In this document: positions 1-12,809 of the stretch, in pieces
How positions within the stretch are numbered: the first letter of the stretch is position 1
Layout: every line of letters starts with the position of its first letter
Assembly: GCF_003994415.1 (NCBI RefSeq)
Contig: NZ_CP034689.1
Coordinates: 4,030,001 to 4,094,000 of the forward strand
Direction of reading: 5' to 3'
DNA length: 64,000 bases
Source of the DNA: Achromobacter spanius
GTDB taxonomy: Bacteria > Pseudomonadota > Gammaproteobacteria > Burkholderiales > Burkholderiaceae_B
The notes under the pieces: model-generated
Seen by the model: the letters and a program-made list of their open reading frames with translations, nothing else
What the model was told of the DNA's origin: nothing
Databases searched by the model: none
Position numbers and translations under genes: made by a program

Positions 1-106
1 AGGCGCTGACCCAGTGCGTAGCGAAACTGACGCCACTACACCATCAGGTCTCATGATTTTCAGCTTTATGTAAGCATGGTTGAATGCATGGACAGAGACC
101 AAATGG

Positions 107-2235
107 TCACACAGCCCCGTCCAGAAGTACCCGCTGCTTCAAGGCGGTGAGCGCGTCGCGGGCAGCGGCTGCCTGCTCGAATTCCAGATTCCGAGCGTGG
201 TCCATCATCAGCTTTTCAAGGCGTTTGAGTTCGCGAGCCAATGCCTTTTCATCCTTCAAGAACTCGGCCGGAACCGCAGCTTCCAAAGCGTCATGCTGCA
301 CCGGCGCGACGATGCCATCAATCAGTTCTCGCACTGCCTTGCGTACGCCGCGCGCTGTGATGCCATTGTCGATATTGAATTGCAACTGCTTGGCGCGTCG
401 ACGGCTGGTTTCCTCCATGGCGCGCTGCATGGAATCCGTAATACGGTCTGCATACAGAATTGCATGACCATTCAGGTTGCGGGCGGCCCGGCCGATGGTT
501 TGAATCAGGCTGCGCTCCGACCTCAGGAACCCTTCCTTGTCTGCATCCAAGATCGCCACCAGCGAAACCTCGGGAATATCCAGGCCCTCACGCAACAGGT
601 TGATTCCAACCAACACGTCGAACGTTCCGAGCCGCAAATCGCGAAGAATCTCCACGCGTTCGACCGTGTCGATGTCGGAGTGCAGATAACGGACCTTGAC
701 ACCATGCTCGCTCAGGAAGTCAGTCAGATCTTCGGCCATGCGTTTGGTAAGCGTTGTCACCAGGACACGCTCGCCTAGCGATACCCGAGCCTTGATCTGG
801 CCTAGCAAATCGTCCACCTGCGTGCGGGCTGGCAACACTTCCACCAACGGATCGACCAGGCCGGTGGGTCGCACAACCTGCTCGACCACATTGTCGGCAT
901 GCTCTTTTTCGTATGCCGCGGGAGTTGCAGACACGAACACGCACTGGCGCATCCGCACCTCGAATTCCTCGAGTTTGAGCGGCCGATTGTCCAGCGCGGA
1001 CGGTAGCCGGAACCCATACTGCACCAGCGTTTCCTTGCGCGATCTGTCCCCACGGTACATGCCGCTGAGTTGCCCGATGGTCACGTGACTTTCATCAATG
1101 AACATCAAGGCATCGGAAGGCAGGTAATCAATCAGCGTGGGCGGCGGCTCCCCGGCAGCCGCCCCCGACAAATGGCGGGAGTAGTTTTCAATGCCTTTGC
1201 AGAAACCCAATTCCTGCAGCATTTCCAGGTCGAACCGAGTCCGCTGTTCCAGCCGCTGCGCCTCGACCAGGTGGCCATCGTCGACAAACCGCTTTACCCG
1301 TTCACGTAGCTCTTCCTTGATGGTTTCAATCGCACGCAACACCGTATCGCGGGGGGTGACATAGTGCGAACCGGGATAGACAGTGAAACGGGGCAACTTC
1401 TGACGAATGCGACCGGTCAGCGGGTCAAAAAGCTCCAGGCTTTCGATCTCGTCATCAAATAGGGTCAGGCGCAGGGCCAACTCGGCACTTTCTGCGGGAA
1501 AAATATCGATGGATTCGCCCCGCACCCGAAATACGCCACGGGTGAACTCAGCGTCGTTGCGCGTATATTGCATCGCCACCAGGCGCGCGAGGATTTCCCG
1601 CCGCGAGATCTGGTCCCCGCTGCGCAGAATCAGCACCATGGCGTGGTAGTCGCCCGGGTTGCCGATACCGTAGATGCACGATACCGTACCCACGATGATC
1701 GTATCGCGCCGTTCGAGCAGGCTCTTGGTGGCCGACAGCCGCATTTGCTCGATGTGTTCATTGATGGACGAGTCCTTCTCAATGAACAGATCGCGCGTGG
1801 GCACATAAGCCTCGGGCTGGTAGTAGTCGTAGTAGGAAACGAAGTACTCGACCGCGTTTTTTGGGAAAAACTCGCGCATTTCCGCGTACAACTGCGCCGC
1901 GAGCGTCTTATTGGGTGCCAGCACCAACGCGGGACGCCCCAAGCGGGCGATCACGTTGGCCATGGTGTAGGTTTTGCCCGAACCCGTAACGCCCAAAAGC
2001 GTCTGGAACATCAGGCCGTCTTCTATCCCTTGCTGCAGGCCCTCAATGGCGGCGGGCTGATCGCCCGCTGGGGATAGGGCTGGAACAGTTGATAGGGGCT
2101 GCCTGGATACTCGACAAAGCGGGGTTCGACGCTGGTTCCAGGCACGGCCTCAGACGCTGCCGGCACCACAGAATCCGTAGCGGGATTCTGAGCCAGATCT
2201 CCCGCGCCGCTTGGGTCTATTGGGCTGTTTGGCAT
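107..2235 (-). CDS. uvrB: UvrB, excision nuclease helicase subunit, with a one-base frameshift near the N-terminus
   Basis: UvrB is the damage-verifying ATPase of the UvrABC nucleotide-excision-repair complex. The long downstream frame shows the Walker A GVTGSGKT, the DNA-gripping hairpin region rich in YYDYYQP, helicase motifs such as QTIGRAARN and a C-terminal UVR domain. The expected N-terminal segment (FVEYPGSPYQLFQPYP) is present upstream but in another frame. Adding one C to the C4 run on the coding strand at 2070-2073 restores the conserved PPAGDQPAAIEGL and a 709-residue product starting at the ATG at 2235. As written, upstream translation stops at about 2023, and a start at 2011 would begin just before Walker A and lack the Q-motif-like nucleotide-binding segment. 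The indel may be a real mutation or a homopolymer sequencing error. Confidence 0.93.
2070..2073 (-). other. Frameshift site in uvrB
   Basis: On the coding strand the run reads CCCC where five C are needed to join two otherwise perfectly conserved UvrB reading frames (QPYP|PAGDQPAAIEGL). No other disruption is seen in the gene. Confidence 0.85.
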
Positions 2236-2262
2236 GCTAGACTGTTCCAGGGTAAACCCCCC

Positions 2263-2291
2263 ATTATCCACAGCACCTCGTACTGCGTCCA
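2263..2291 (-). promoter_or_regulatory. Probable sigma70 promoter of uvrB
   Basis: Read on the reverse strand: -35 TGGACG (2286-2291), 17-bp spacer, -10 GATAAT (2263-2268), about 28 nt upstream of the uvrB ATG at 2235. Four and five matches of six to consensus. No good LexA box is visible here. Confidence 0.5.
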
Positions 2292-2311
2292 CCCATCCTC
2301 ATCAGAAGCCC

Positions 2312-3511
2312 ATGAGCAACCTTTTCGATTCCGTCGAACTCGCGCCGCGCGACCCCATTCTTGGTCTGAACGAACAATTCAACGCGGATACGCGCCCGGG
2401 TAAAGTCAACCTGGGCGTGGGCGTGTACTACGACGATCAGGGACGGATCCCCCTGTTGGGCGCCGTTCGCAAGGCCGAAACCGCCCGCATTGAAGCCGCC
2501 GCCGCTCGCGGCTATCTGCCTATTGAAGGCATCGCCGGCTACAACCAGGGTGCGCAAGCGCTGCTGTTGGGCAAAGACTCCTCGCTGGCCGCGGCCGGGC
2601 GCGTCCTGACGACCCAAGCACTGGGCGGCACCGGCGCACTGAAGATCGGCGCTGATTTTCTGCGCCAACTGCTGCCCACCTCCAAGGTGCTGATCAGCAA
2701 TCCCAGCTGGGAAAACCACCGCGCGCTGTTCGAGCGAGCCGGCTTTGAAGTTGGCACGTACTCGTACTACGACGCCACCACCCGCGGCCTGAATTTCGAA
2801 GCCATGCTGGCCGATCTGAAGGCAGCCCCGGCGCAGACCGTCGTTGTGCTGCACGCATGCTGCCACAACCCCACCGGCGTGGACCCCACGACCGAACAGT
2901 GGAAGCAAATCGCTGCGGTAGTAAAAGAAAACAACCTGGTTCCGTTCCTCGACATCGCCTATCAGGGCTTTGGCGAAGGTCTGACCGAAGACGCGGCCGT
3001 CGTGCGCATGTTCGCCGATCTGGACATGACCATGTTCATCAGTTCGTCGTTCTCGAAGTCGTTCTCGCTGTACGGCGAGCGCGTCGGCGCCCTGACGGTC
3101 GTCGCTGGCAGCAAGGACGAAGCCGTTCGCGTACTGAGCCAACTCAAGCGCGTCATTCGCACCAACTACTCCAACCCGCCCACGCACGGTGGCACGGTGG
3201 TGTCGACGGTTCTGAACACCCCTGAGCTCTTCGCCATGTGGGAAGAAGAACTCGCCGGCATGCGCGACCGCATCCGCCTGATGCGCAAGCAGTTGGTCGA
3301 GAAAATCAAGGAACACGGCGGCAAGCAGGACTTCAGCTTTGTTCTGGAACAGCGTGGCATGTTCTCGTATTCGGGCCTGACCTCGGCGCAAGTCGACCGT
3401 CTGCGCGAAGAACATGGCGTTTACGCCGTGTCCAGCGGGCGCATCTGCGTTGCCGCACTGAATAGCGGCAACATTGACAAGGTCGCTGCCGGCATCGCTG
3501 CTGTGCTGTAA
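2312..3511 (+). CDS. tyrB: Aromatic amino acid / aspartate aminotransferase (class I)
   Basis: PLP-dependent class I/II aminotransferase, 399 residues, the usual length of AspC/TyrB. It should move the amino group between aspartate, tyrosine or phenylalanine and 2-oxoglutarate in the cytoplasm. Visible family features are the opening MSNLFDSVELAPRDPILGLN, the NPTG motif in HACCHNPTGVDP and the PLP-lysine segment SSSFSKSFSLYGER. I chose the ATG at 2312 because this is where family similarity starts; upstream in-frame codons overlap the divergent uvrB promoter. It is transcribed away from uvrB and ends in a strong terminator. AspC and TyrB cannot be told apart reliably by eye, so the symbol is provisional. 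Confidence 0.9.
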   Translation: MSNLFDSVELAPRDPILGLNEQFNADTRPGKVNLGVGVYYDDQGRIPLLGAVRKAETARIEAAAARGYLPIEGIAGYNQGAQALLLGKDSSLAAAGRVLTTQALGGTGALKIGADFLRQLLPTSKVLISNPSWENHRALFERAGFEVGTYSYYDATTRGLNFEAMLADLKAAPAQTVVVLHACCHNPTGVDPTTEQWKQIAAVVKENNLVPFLDIAYQGFGEGLTEDAAVVRMFADLDMTMFISSSFSKSFSLYGERVGALTVVAGSKDEAVRVLSQLKRVIRTNYSNPPTHGGTVVSTVLNTPELFAMWEEELAGMRDRIRLMRKQLVEKIKEHGGKQDFSFVLEQRGMFSYSGLTSAQVDRLREEHGVYAVSSGRICVAALNSGNIDKVAAGIAAVL

Positions 3512-3547
3512 CTTCGCCCGCCAGCGGGTTCTTGCGAGCCTGCCTGA

Positions 3548-3575
3548 CAAAACGGAGCCTTCGGGCTCCGTTTTG
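3548..3575 (+). terminator. Intrinsic terminator after tyrB
   Basis: Perfect hairpin CGGAGCC-TTCG-GGCTCCG flanked by AAAA and TTTT, about 37 nt beyond the stop codon. Confidence 0.88.
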
Positions 3576-3627
3576 CATTCCGCCAGGCACCAGCTTGCTT
3601 TTTTGCGCTGCGTCCCCCAGAATGGCG

Positions 3628-3643
3628 CTGTATATATGTACAG
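3628..3643 (+). promoter_or_regulatory. LexA box upstream of lexA
   Basis: CTGTATATATGTACAG fits the CTGT-N8-ACAG SOS operator exactly and lies 23 nt before the lexA ATG, the expected place for autorepression. Confidence 0.9.
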
Positions 3644-3666
3644 TCCGCTCGCACCGGATCATCGCC

Positions 3667-4317
3667 ATGGCCAGCAAACTTACAGATCGCCAGCAACAAA
3701 TTCTGGACCTTATCCGGCAAACCGTCACGCGCACCGGGTTCCCACCGACGCGCGCCGAAATTGCCCAAGCCTTGGGTTTCCGTTCACCCAATGCCGCGGA
3801 AGACCACCTCAAAGCACTTGCCCGCAAGGGTGCTATCGAACTCACCGCTGGCGCTTCGCGTGGCATACGCCTGAAAGATGGTGGATCAGCGCCCGCACAA
3901 ACATCCTCACCACTGCCCTCACTGTCGCAATTGCTGCTGCCACTGGTGGGGCGCGTAGCGGCAGGCAGCCCTATTCTTGCGGCCGAGCATGTGGAACGTG
4001 AAGTTGGCGTTGACCCTCACCTGTTCGCGCAAACGCCCGATTACCTGCTGAAGGTGCGAGGCATGAGCATGCGCGACGCCGGGATCCTTGAAGGCGACTT
4101 ACTCGCCGTTAAGAAAGCGTCCGAAGCCCGCAACGGCCAGATTGTGGTGGCGCGTATTGGCGATGAAGTCACGGTCAAGCGCCTGCAGCGCATTAACGGT
4201 CATATCGAGCTTCTGCCTGAAAATCCAGACTTTCAAACCATCGTGGTCGAAGCCGACCAGGAATTTGCACTGGAAGGGATTGCGGTCGGCTTGATTCGTA
4301 CGCACGCATTGCATTAA
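3667..4317 (+). CDS. lexA: LexA, SOS repressor
   Basis: SOS-response repressor and self-cleaving S24 peptidase, 216 residues. The N-terminal winged helix (LTDRQQQILDLIRQ, residues about 5-65) binds the operator. A linker leads to the cleavage site Ala99-Gly100 in GRVAAGSP, and the catalytic dyad is Ser134 (GMSMRDAGI) and Lys171 (EVTVKRL), spaced 37 residues apart as in E. coli (119/156). The start at 3667 gives the canonical MASKLTDRQ N-terminus. A perfect LexA box sits just upstream, so autoregulation is expected. It converges on lon, with a shared bidirectional terminator between them. Confidence 0.97.
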   Translation: MASKLTDRQQQILDLIRQTVTRTGFPPTRAEIAQALGFRSPNAAEDHLKALARKGAIELTAGASRGIRLKDGGSAPAQTSSPLPSLSQLLLPLVGRVAAGSPILAAEHVEREVGVDPHLFAQTPDYLLKVRGMSMRDAGILEGDLLAVKKASEARNGQIVVARIGDEVTVKRLQRINGHIELLPENPDFQTIVVEADQEFALEGIAVGLIRTHALH

Positions 4318-4345
4318 GCAAGCGCCACGCATTCGTCTGCGCAAT

Positions 4346-4383
4346 AAAAAACCCCGCCACGTTCAGAACGTGACGGGGTTTTT
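4346..4383. terminator. Bidirectional terminator between lexA and lon
   Basis: Hairpin CCCCGCCACGTT-cag-AACGTGACGGGG with AAAAAA on the left and TTTTT on the right, so it can end both convergent genes. Confidence 0.88.
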
Positions 4384-4433
4384 ATTTGGCCGCCCTCTTC
4401 TACCTCTAAGGACGGCCAAACCCAAGCAAGCAA

Positions 4434-6884
<2,451 letters not shown>

Positions 6885-6964
6885 AGGAGGTTCCTCGGTA
6901 TGACTCGGCGTATCGGGGACAGGGTGCTCGGGGTGTCCCCGAGCTATCCACGTCAGTTACGTCT

Positions 6965-6993
6965 GTTATGGGAACAATAGCCGAAAATTCAAG
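6965..6993 (-). promoter_or_regulatory. Probable sigma32 heat-shock promoter of lon
   Basis: On the reverse strand CTTGAA (6988-6993) is followed after 15 bp by CCCATAAC (6965-6972), close to the sigma32 pattern CTTGAAA-N(13-15)-CCCCATNT. It lies about 80 nt ahead of the lon ATG. Lon is a classic heat-shock gene, which supports the reading. Confidence 0.6.
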
Positions 6994-7020
6994 ATCCCGG
7001 CTGCCGGATAGTCTAAAGGC

Positions 7021-7043
7021 CAAAAAAAATGCCCCGAAGGGCA
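7021..7043 (-). terminator. Second of two terminators between clpX and lon
   Basis: On the reverse strand GCCC-TTCG-GGGC-like hairpin followed by a run of eight T (A-run 7022-7029 on the forward strand). Confidence 0.65.
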
Positions 7044-7053
7044 GTCCTACGGC

Positions 7054-7085
7054 AAAAAAACCCGTTACAAGAACGGGCTTTTTTG
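7054..7085 (-). terminator. Terminator after clpX
   Basis: Hairpin CCCGTT-acaag-AACGGG with T-runs on both sides (seven on the reverse-strand exit side), immediately beyond the clpX stop. Confidence 0.8.
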
Positions 7086-7090
7086 AAATA

Positions 7091-8389
<1,299 letters not shown>

Positions 8390-8490
8390 ATTTGTTTCGT
8401 ATCTCAGGTAAAGATGCGCCGGACCGGTAAGAAGTCCAGCGCATGCGCTTACTCAAACTTGATGGCAGCGGGTTCAGATCAACCGGGAAG

Positions 8491-9144
8491 TCAGCCTTCC
8501 GAACGGGAGTTCATTACCTTGTCCACCAATCCATACGATACCGCATCTTCGGCGGACATGAAGTTGTCACGTTCCGTGTCCAGGCCAATGCGTTCCATCG
8601 ACTGGCCGGTGTTGTCGGCCAGAATTCGGTTAAGACGTTCGCGCAGGTCCAGGATCTCGCGAGCCTGGATCTGAATGTCGGACGCCTGCCCCTGGGCGCC
8701 GCCGGACGGCTGGTGGATCATGATCCGCGAATTGGGCAACGTGAAACGCTTGCCCTTTTTGCCCGCCGCCAGCAGGAACGCGCCCATGCTGGCCGCGAGG
8801 CCCGTGCACAGGGTGGAAACGTCCGGCTTGATGAACTGCATGGTGTCGAAAATGGCCATTCCCGCATACACCGACCCGCCGGGCGAGTTGATGTAAAGGG
8901 AAATGTCCTTGTCAGGATTCTCCGATTCCAGGAACAGCAACTGCGCCACAACCAAGTTGGCCGTTGCGTCATTGACCGGACCCACCAGGAAAATGAGCCG
9001 TTCGCGGAGCAGACGCGAATAGATGTCGTAGGCGCGCTCGCCGCGCCCCGACTGCTCGATAACCATGGGAATGTAGCCCAGGCCGGTGGGGGTCACCGAA
9101 GACCCGCCATTCATTGCCGCATAGAAATCGGTGAATCTCTGCAT
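8491..9144 (-). CDS. clpP: ClpP, ATP-dependent Clp protease proteolytic subunit
   Basis: Tetradecameric serine protease, 217 residues. Catalytic triad visible as Ser119 (LAASMGAF), His144 (RIMIHQPSGG) and Asp193 (LDTERDNFM). The short N-terminal region before PMVIEQ is probably a propeptide, as in E. coli. It begins only 4 nt after the trigger factor stop, so tig and clpP are almost certainly cotranscribed, and clpX follows. Confidence 0.97.
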   Translation of the reverse strand: MQRFTDFYAAMNGGSSVTPTGLGYIPMVIEQSGRGERAYDIYSRLLRERLIFLVGPVNDATANLVVAQLLFLESENPDKDISLYINSPGGSVYAGMAIFDTMQFIKPDVSTLCTGLAASMGAFLLAAGKKGKRFTLPNSRIMIHQPSGGAQGQASDIQIQAREILDLRERLNRILADNTGQSMERIGLDTERDNFMSAEDAVSYGLVDKVMNSRSEG

Positions 9145-9148
9145 AGTG

Positions 9149-10459
9149 TTACGCCATCCCCATCAACTGATCGAAAGGCACCTTTTCGTCGGTGACCTTG
9201 GCCTTTTCCAGAACGTGCGCGACAACGTTGTCTTCAAGCACGATAGCCTCGATTTCAGCACGACGCTGGCGGTCTGCCAGGTAATAGCTGACAACCTGAG
9301 CGGGTTGTTCGTAGTTTTCCGCGAATTCTTCGATGCGCGCACGAACTTGCTCGGGCTTGGCTTGCAGTTGAGCTTGCTTGACCAGTTCCGACACCAAGAG
9401 GCCCAGGCGGACACGGCGTTCGGATTCAGTCGAGAAGGCTTCTGGCGGGATCGGCACGGACTCGGCGTTGGGGATGCCACGCTGCTTGAGCTCTTCACGG
9501 GCAGCGGCGACACGGCCTTGCACGTCGTTGTCGACCAGTGCCTTCGGCACGTCGAACTTGCCGGCTTCGACCAGGGCGTCCATGACGCTGGACTTGGTAC
9601 GGCCAGCCGAACGAACCTTGACTTCGCGCTCGATGTTGCTGCGGATGTCGGCCTTCAGCTTTTCGACGTCGCCTTCGGCTTGGCCGAGCGACTGGGCGAA
9701 TTCGCTGTTCAGTTCGGGCAGGACGCCTTCAGCCACTTCCTTGACGGTGATGGTGAATTCGGCGGTCTTGCCGGCAACTTCCACGCCTTGGTAGTCGTCC
9801 GGGAACTTCAGTTCGAAGACCTTGGTTTCGCCAGCCTTCAGGCCGCGGGCGGCTTCTTCGAATTCCGGCAGCATGCGGCCTTGGCCGAGCACGAACGGGA
9901 AATCTTCGGCCTTGCCACCTTCGAACGGCACGCCGTCGATGGTACCGGCGAAGTCCAGCGTGACGCGGTCGCCGTCTTGCGAGGCGCGAGCTTCACGAGC
10001 TTCGAACGTGGCGCGCTGCTTACGCAGGACGTCCAGGGTTTGTTGAACTTCGGCGTCGGTGACGGCGGTTTCGTAACGGGTGACGGCCAGGGCCGACAGA
10101 TCCGGGACGACGACTTCAGGGTACACCTCGAACGTGGCGGTAAACGCCAGCGTGTCATCGGTGACGCCTTCAGTCTTGGGTTCCAGGTTCGGGGCACCAG
10201 CGACGCGCAGCTTCGCGCCGTCGATGGCTTGTTCGAACGCACGGCCAACTTGGCTGTTGATCACGTCGTAGCGAATGCTGGGGCCATGGCTACGCTCGAG
10301 CATGGCGAGCGGAGCTTTACCCGGGCGGAAGCCGGGGACCTTGGCGGTTCGAGCCACGCGCTTCAATTGCGCCTGGACTTCCTTTTCGACGTCGGCCACC
10401 GAGACGGCCAGATCAACACGGCGCTCCAGGCCGGAGAGGGTTTCAACCACAGGCTGCAT
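9149..10459 (-). CDS. tig: Trigger factor, ribosome-associated chaperone
   Basis: Chaperone and peptidyl-prolyl isomerase that binds nascent chains at the ribosome exit. The ribosome-docking signature GFRPGKAP sits at residues 43-50, the FKBP-like PPIase domain is central (residues about 160-245), and the C-terminal arms are helical. The start at 10459 gives MQPVVETLSGLERR, matching the family N-terminus and a 436-residue product; a longer in-frame extension upstream has no family similarity. First gene of the tig-clpP-clpX block. A TAAAAT element about 40 nt upstream could be a -10, but no clear -35 is visible. Confidence 0.96.
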   Translation of the reverse strand: MQPVVETLSGLERRVDLAVSVADVEKEVQAQLKRVARTAKVPGFRPGKAPLAMLERSHGPSIRYDVINSQVGRAFEQAIDGAKLRVAGAPNLEPKTEGVTDDTLAFTATFEVYPEVVVPDLSALAVTRYETAVTDAEVQQTLDVLRKQRATFEAREARASQDGDRVTLDFAGTIDGVPFEGGKAEDFPFVLGQGRMLPEFEEAARGLKAGETKVFELKFPDDYQGVEVAGKTAEFTITVKEVAEGVLPELNSEFAQSLGQAEGDVEKLKADIRSNIEREVKVRSAGRTKSSVMDALVEAGKFDVPKALVDNDVQGRVAAAREELKQRGIPNAESVPIPPEAFSTESERRVRLGLLVSELVKQAQLQAKPEQVRARIEEFAENYEQPAQVVSYYLADRQRRAEIEAIVLEDNVVAHVLEKAKVTDEKVPFDQLMGMA

Positions 10460-10542
10460 TAAAAGACCTATTTTCCGAGAGATGAGATTACGGGCGGATA
10501 AACGTGCCATTTTACCGGAAACTTCCGGAACCCTGACGCAAA

Positions 10543-10581
10543 GGGGCGCGAGTCCCGGATTTGCCCGGATACTCGCGCCCC
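10543..10581 (-). terminator. Inverted repeat between the M48 protease gene and tig, probable terminator
   Basis: Perfect 11-bp arms GGGGCGCGAGT (10543-10553) and ACTCGCGCCCC (10571-10581), with short T/A tracts on both sides. It lies about 40 nt downstream of the M48 gene and upstream of the tig start. Confidence 0.6.
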
Positions 10582-10623
10582 GTTTTCCGCCCAAAAAGGG
10601 AGAGCAAACGTCGCTTCGACGCC

Positions 10624-11379
10624 TTATTTGGCCTTGGCGATGCGGTCTTCGATGTGTTGAGCGCGCTTGGCCGAGGACGGGTGCGAGCTCATCATATCGC
10701 TCTTGCCGCCATCCAGCTCGGCAAGCTTCTGGAATGCCGTCACCAAGCCGCGGGTATTGAGCTTCTTGGCCTGCAACTGGTCGAACGAATAGTCGTCCGC
10801 CGCGCTTTCCTGAGATTGCGAGAACTGCGCGTTGATGAACTTCTCGGTCAGATCACCCAGTTGCGACGCGTTCAGGGCGGCAACCGTGGCGCCCCCCGCA
10901 GCGCCTGCCGCATCGCGCGCGGCCGACACCGTATAGGCGGTCTGCATGGCCTTCTTGCTATGGCCCAAGGCAACGTGACCGATCTCATGGCCCACCACGC
11001 CCATCACTTCGTCGTCCGTCATCATGTCCATCAGGCCGCTATAGACGCGGATGCAACCGTTGGCCATGGCCCAGGCATTGACGTCCTTGGTGATGTAGAC
11101 CTTGTAGCTGGCTTTCTGGCCATTAACACTGCCACCCAACGCCTTCGCGATCTTCTGCAGGCGCGCGTCGTACTTGCTGCCCGGCGCGGCGATCTTCTCC
11201 TGTGCATCGCTTTGCGCGCAAGCCTTGTCAGACAGCGTCTTGATTTCAGCATCGCTCAGCGTGGCAGCTTGTACGACCTTGCTGCCGGCGCCCACCAGGC
11301 CGCCGATGTCGAAGGCGTGCGATACGGAAAAAGGGGCAAGCGCAACGGCCAACGCGGCAACGGTGTAGCGGATCTTCAT
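10624..11379 (-). CDS. Exported M48-family zinc metalloprotease (LoiP/YggG-like)
   Basis: 251 residues with a clear Sec signal (KIRYTVAALAVALAPFSVSHA, cut near residue 22), so it acts in the periplasm or outer membrane. The zinc motif HEIGH lies at residues 131-135 and the third ligand is probably the Glu of SQESAADDYS near 192. Size, exported nature and the DDEVMGVVGHEIGHVALGHS block match the LoiP/YggG type of single-domain M48 protease, thought to act in envelope protein quality control. It sits upstream of tig but is separated by an inverted repeat; a good AGGAG precedes the ATG. Confidence 0.88.
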   Translation of the reverse strand: MKIRYTVAALAVALAPFSVSHAFDIGGLVGAGSKVVQAATLSDAEIKTLSDKACAQSDAQEKIAAPGSKYDARLQKIAKALGGSVNGQKASYKVYITKDVNAWAMANGCIRVYSGLMDMMTDDEVMGVVGHEIGHVALGHSKKAMQTAYTVSAARDAAGAAGGATVAALNASQLGDLTEKFINAQFSQSQESAADDYSFDQLQAKKLNTRGLVTAFQKLAELDGGKSDMMSSHPSSAKRAQHIEDRIAKAK

Positions 11380-11643
11380 GGGAACAAACTCCTATTGGCT
11401 AACTCTATGCGAGCAAGGCGGCAATTCTATATACGCCGAAAGCTCTCCAAGCGTTTCGCCACAGAGTTTCGCAAATGCCAGTTTCGCTTACATAAAAGTC
11501 GGGCAAACGCGGCCCGGACGTGCTAACAGCGTCGATAAGCGCAACGGCAAACTGTCATAAAAATCTGCTGCCGGCGTTACGCTGGGGTTGTTAGAATTGC
11601 CGCCGCACTTTTATTGCACACCAACATACGGCTCGCACCCAAC

Positions 11644-12189
11644 ATGATTGAAAATCCCCCTCCCCGCTTAGGCATGCTGCCCAATCTGATCTTCAGTTCC
11701 CGCTGGCTGCAACTGCCGCTGTACCTGGGCCTGATCGTTGCGCAAGGCGTCTACGTCATGCTCTTTCTGAAAGAGCTTTGGCACCTTGTGACGCATGCCA
11801 GTAGCTTTGGCGAAATGGAGATCATGCTGTTGGTGCTGGGACTGATCGATGTGGTCATGATCTCGAATCTGCTTGTCATGGTGATCGTGGGGGGATACGA
11901 GACGTTCGTGTCGCGCCTGCGCCTTCAGAATCATCCGGACCAGCCGGAATGGCTGAGCCATGTCAACGCCAGTGTGCTCAAGGTGAAACTGGCGATGGCA
12001 ATCATCGGCATTTCGTCGATCCACCTTTTGCGCACCTTTATCGAGGCCGGCACGATCGGCACGCCGAACGCGCGGTTCACCGAAGCGGGCGTGATGTGGC
12101 AAACCATCATTCACGCACTGTTCATTTTGTCCGCGCTGGGCATCGCGCTGGTGGACAAACTGTCGACTTCGCCCACCCATAAGCACTAG
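11644..12189 (+). CDS. YqhA/UPF0114 family inner membrane protein
   Basis: 181 residues with about four membrane segments (LPLYLGLIVAQGVYVMLFL, IMLLVLGLIDVVMISNLLVMVIV, VKLAMAIIGISSIHLLRTF, TIIHALFILSALGIALVD). The GGYETFVSRL segment and overall order match the UPF0114/YqhA family, whose function is not established. The ATG at 11644 gives the more typical short N-terminus; an ATG 30 nt upstream in frame is possible. Single gene ended by a strong terminator. Confidence 0.82.
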   Translation: MIENPPPRLGMLPNLIFSSRWLQLPLYLGLIVAQGVYVMLFLKELWHLVTHASSFGEMEIMLLVLGLIDVVMISNLLVMVIVGGYETFVSRLRLQNHPDQPEWLSHVNASVLKVKLAMAIIGISSIHLLRTFIEAGTIGTPNARFTEAGVMWQTIIHALFILSALGIALVDKLSTSPTHKH

Positions 12190-12213
12190 AGTCGTGGCGG
12201 CGGCGTCAGCTGC

Positions 12214-12252
12214 AAAAAAAAGCCTCCGCACATTGCGTGTGGAGGCTTTTTT
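12214..12252. terminator. Terminator between the UPF0114 gene and csp1
   Basis: Hairpin AGCCTCCGCACA-ttg-CGTGTGGAGGCT (one near-perfect stem) with A8 on the left and T6 on the right; serves the forward gene and can also stop reverse transcription from csp1. Confidence 0.88.
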
Positions 12253-12297
12253 CATGGGTCGAACACCGGGTGCGCCCGGCACGCCACCCCAAAAATG

Positions 12298-12504
12298 TCA
12301 GGCTGCGACCTTGATGTTCTTGGCGCTTGGGCCCTTGGGACCGGTGCCGACCTCAAAGGTGACGCGCTGGTTTTCCTGCAGCGACTTATAGCCTTCGCTG
12401 CGGATTTCGGAGTAATGAGCGAAAAGGTCTTTGCTGCCGTCGTCGGGCATGATGAAGCCGTAACCCTTTTCGGCGTTGAACCACTTAACGATGCCGGTTG
12501 CCAT
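12298..12504 (-). CDS. Cold-shock protein, CspA family (csp1)
   Basis: 68-residue single cold-shock domain, an RNA chaperone. RNP1 (KGYGFI, residues 13-18) and RNP2 (LFAHY) are intact. A second, similar csp lies about 1 kb away with the DUF924 gene between them. AAGGAC precedes the ATG. A promoter about 130 nt upstream implies a long leader, typical of cold-regulated csp mRNAs. Confidence 0.95.
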   Translation of the reverse strand: MATGIVKWFNAEKGYGFIMPDDGSKDLFAHYSEIRSEGYKSLQENQRVTFEVGTGPKGPSAKNIKVAA

Positions 12505-12640
12505 GGAGTGTCCTTGAACCTAAAAGAAGCGATTGCTCGCGGGGCGCCAGATCATCAAGGATGGGAGAGGAAGCAACCGCAGCACCACTGACGGCGACAA
12601 GTTGACGCAGACCGCGTCGCTTGAGAATCTCGCTGAACCC

Positions 12641-12670
12641 AGTGTATTGGTGAACCCTGAAAAACGTCAA
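12641..12670 (-). promoter_or_regulatory. Candidate promoter and long leader of csp1
   Basis: Reverse strand TTGACG (12665-12670), 18-bp spacer, TACACT (12641-12646). The start would fall near 12634, giving a leader of about 130 nt. The 300-bp stretch from 12505 to 12809 contains no convincing gene apart from this leader. Confidence 0.45.
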
Positions 12671-12809
12671 ACACGCGGATGGTCGAATCGCGATGGCTTG
12701 CGGGCCGCAACCGGCCGCACCAAATTGACGAACATTTTCACCTTGGCAGGAATGGATACACGCCGACACCCGATGAGCGGGCAGTCACGCCCCAGCACCG
12801 TGGTTGGCG

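Noticed and set aside
2242..2257. LexA box before uvrB (CTGTTCCAGGGTAAAC)
   Set aside because: Only the left half fits; the right half has AAAC instead of ACAG.
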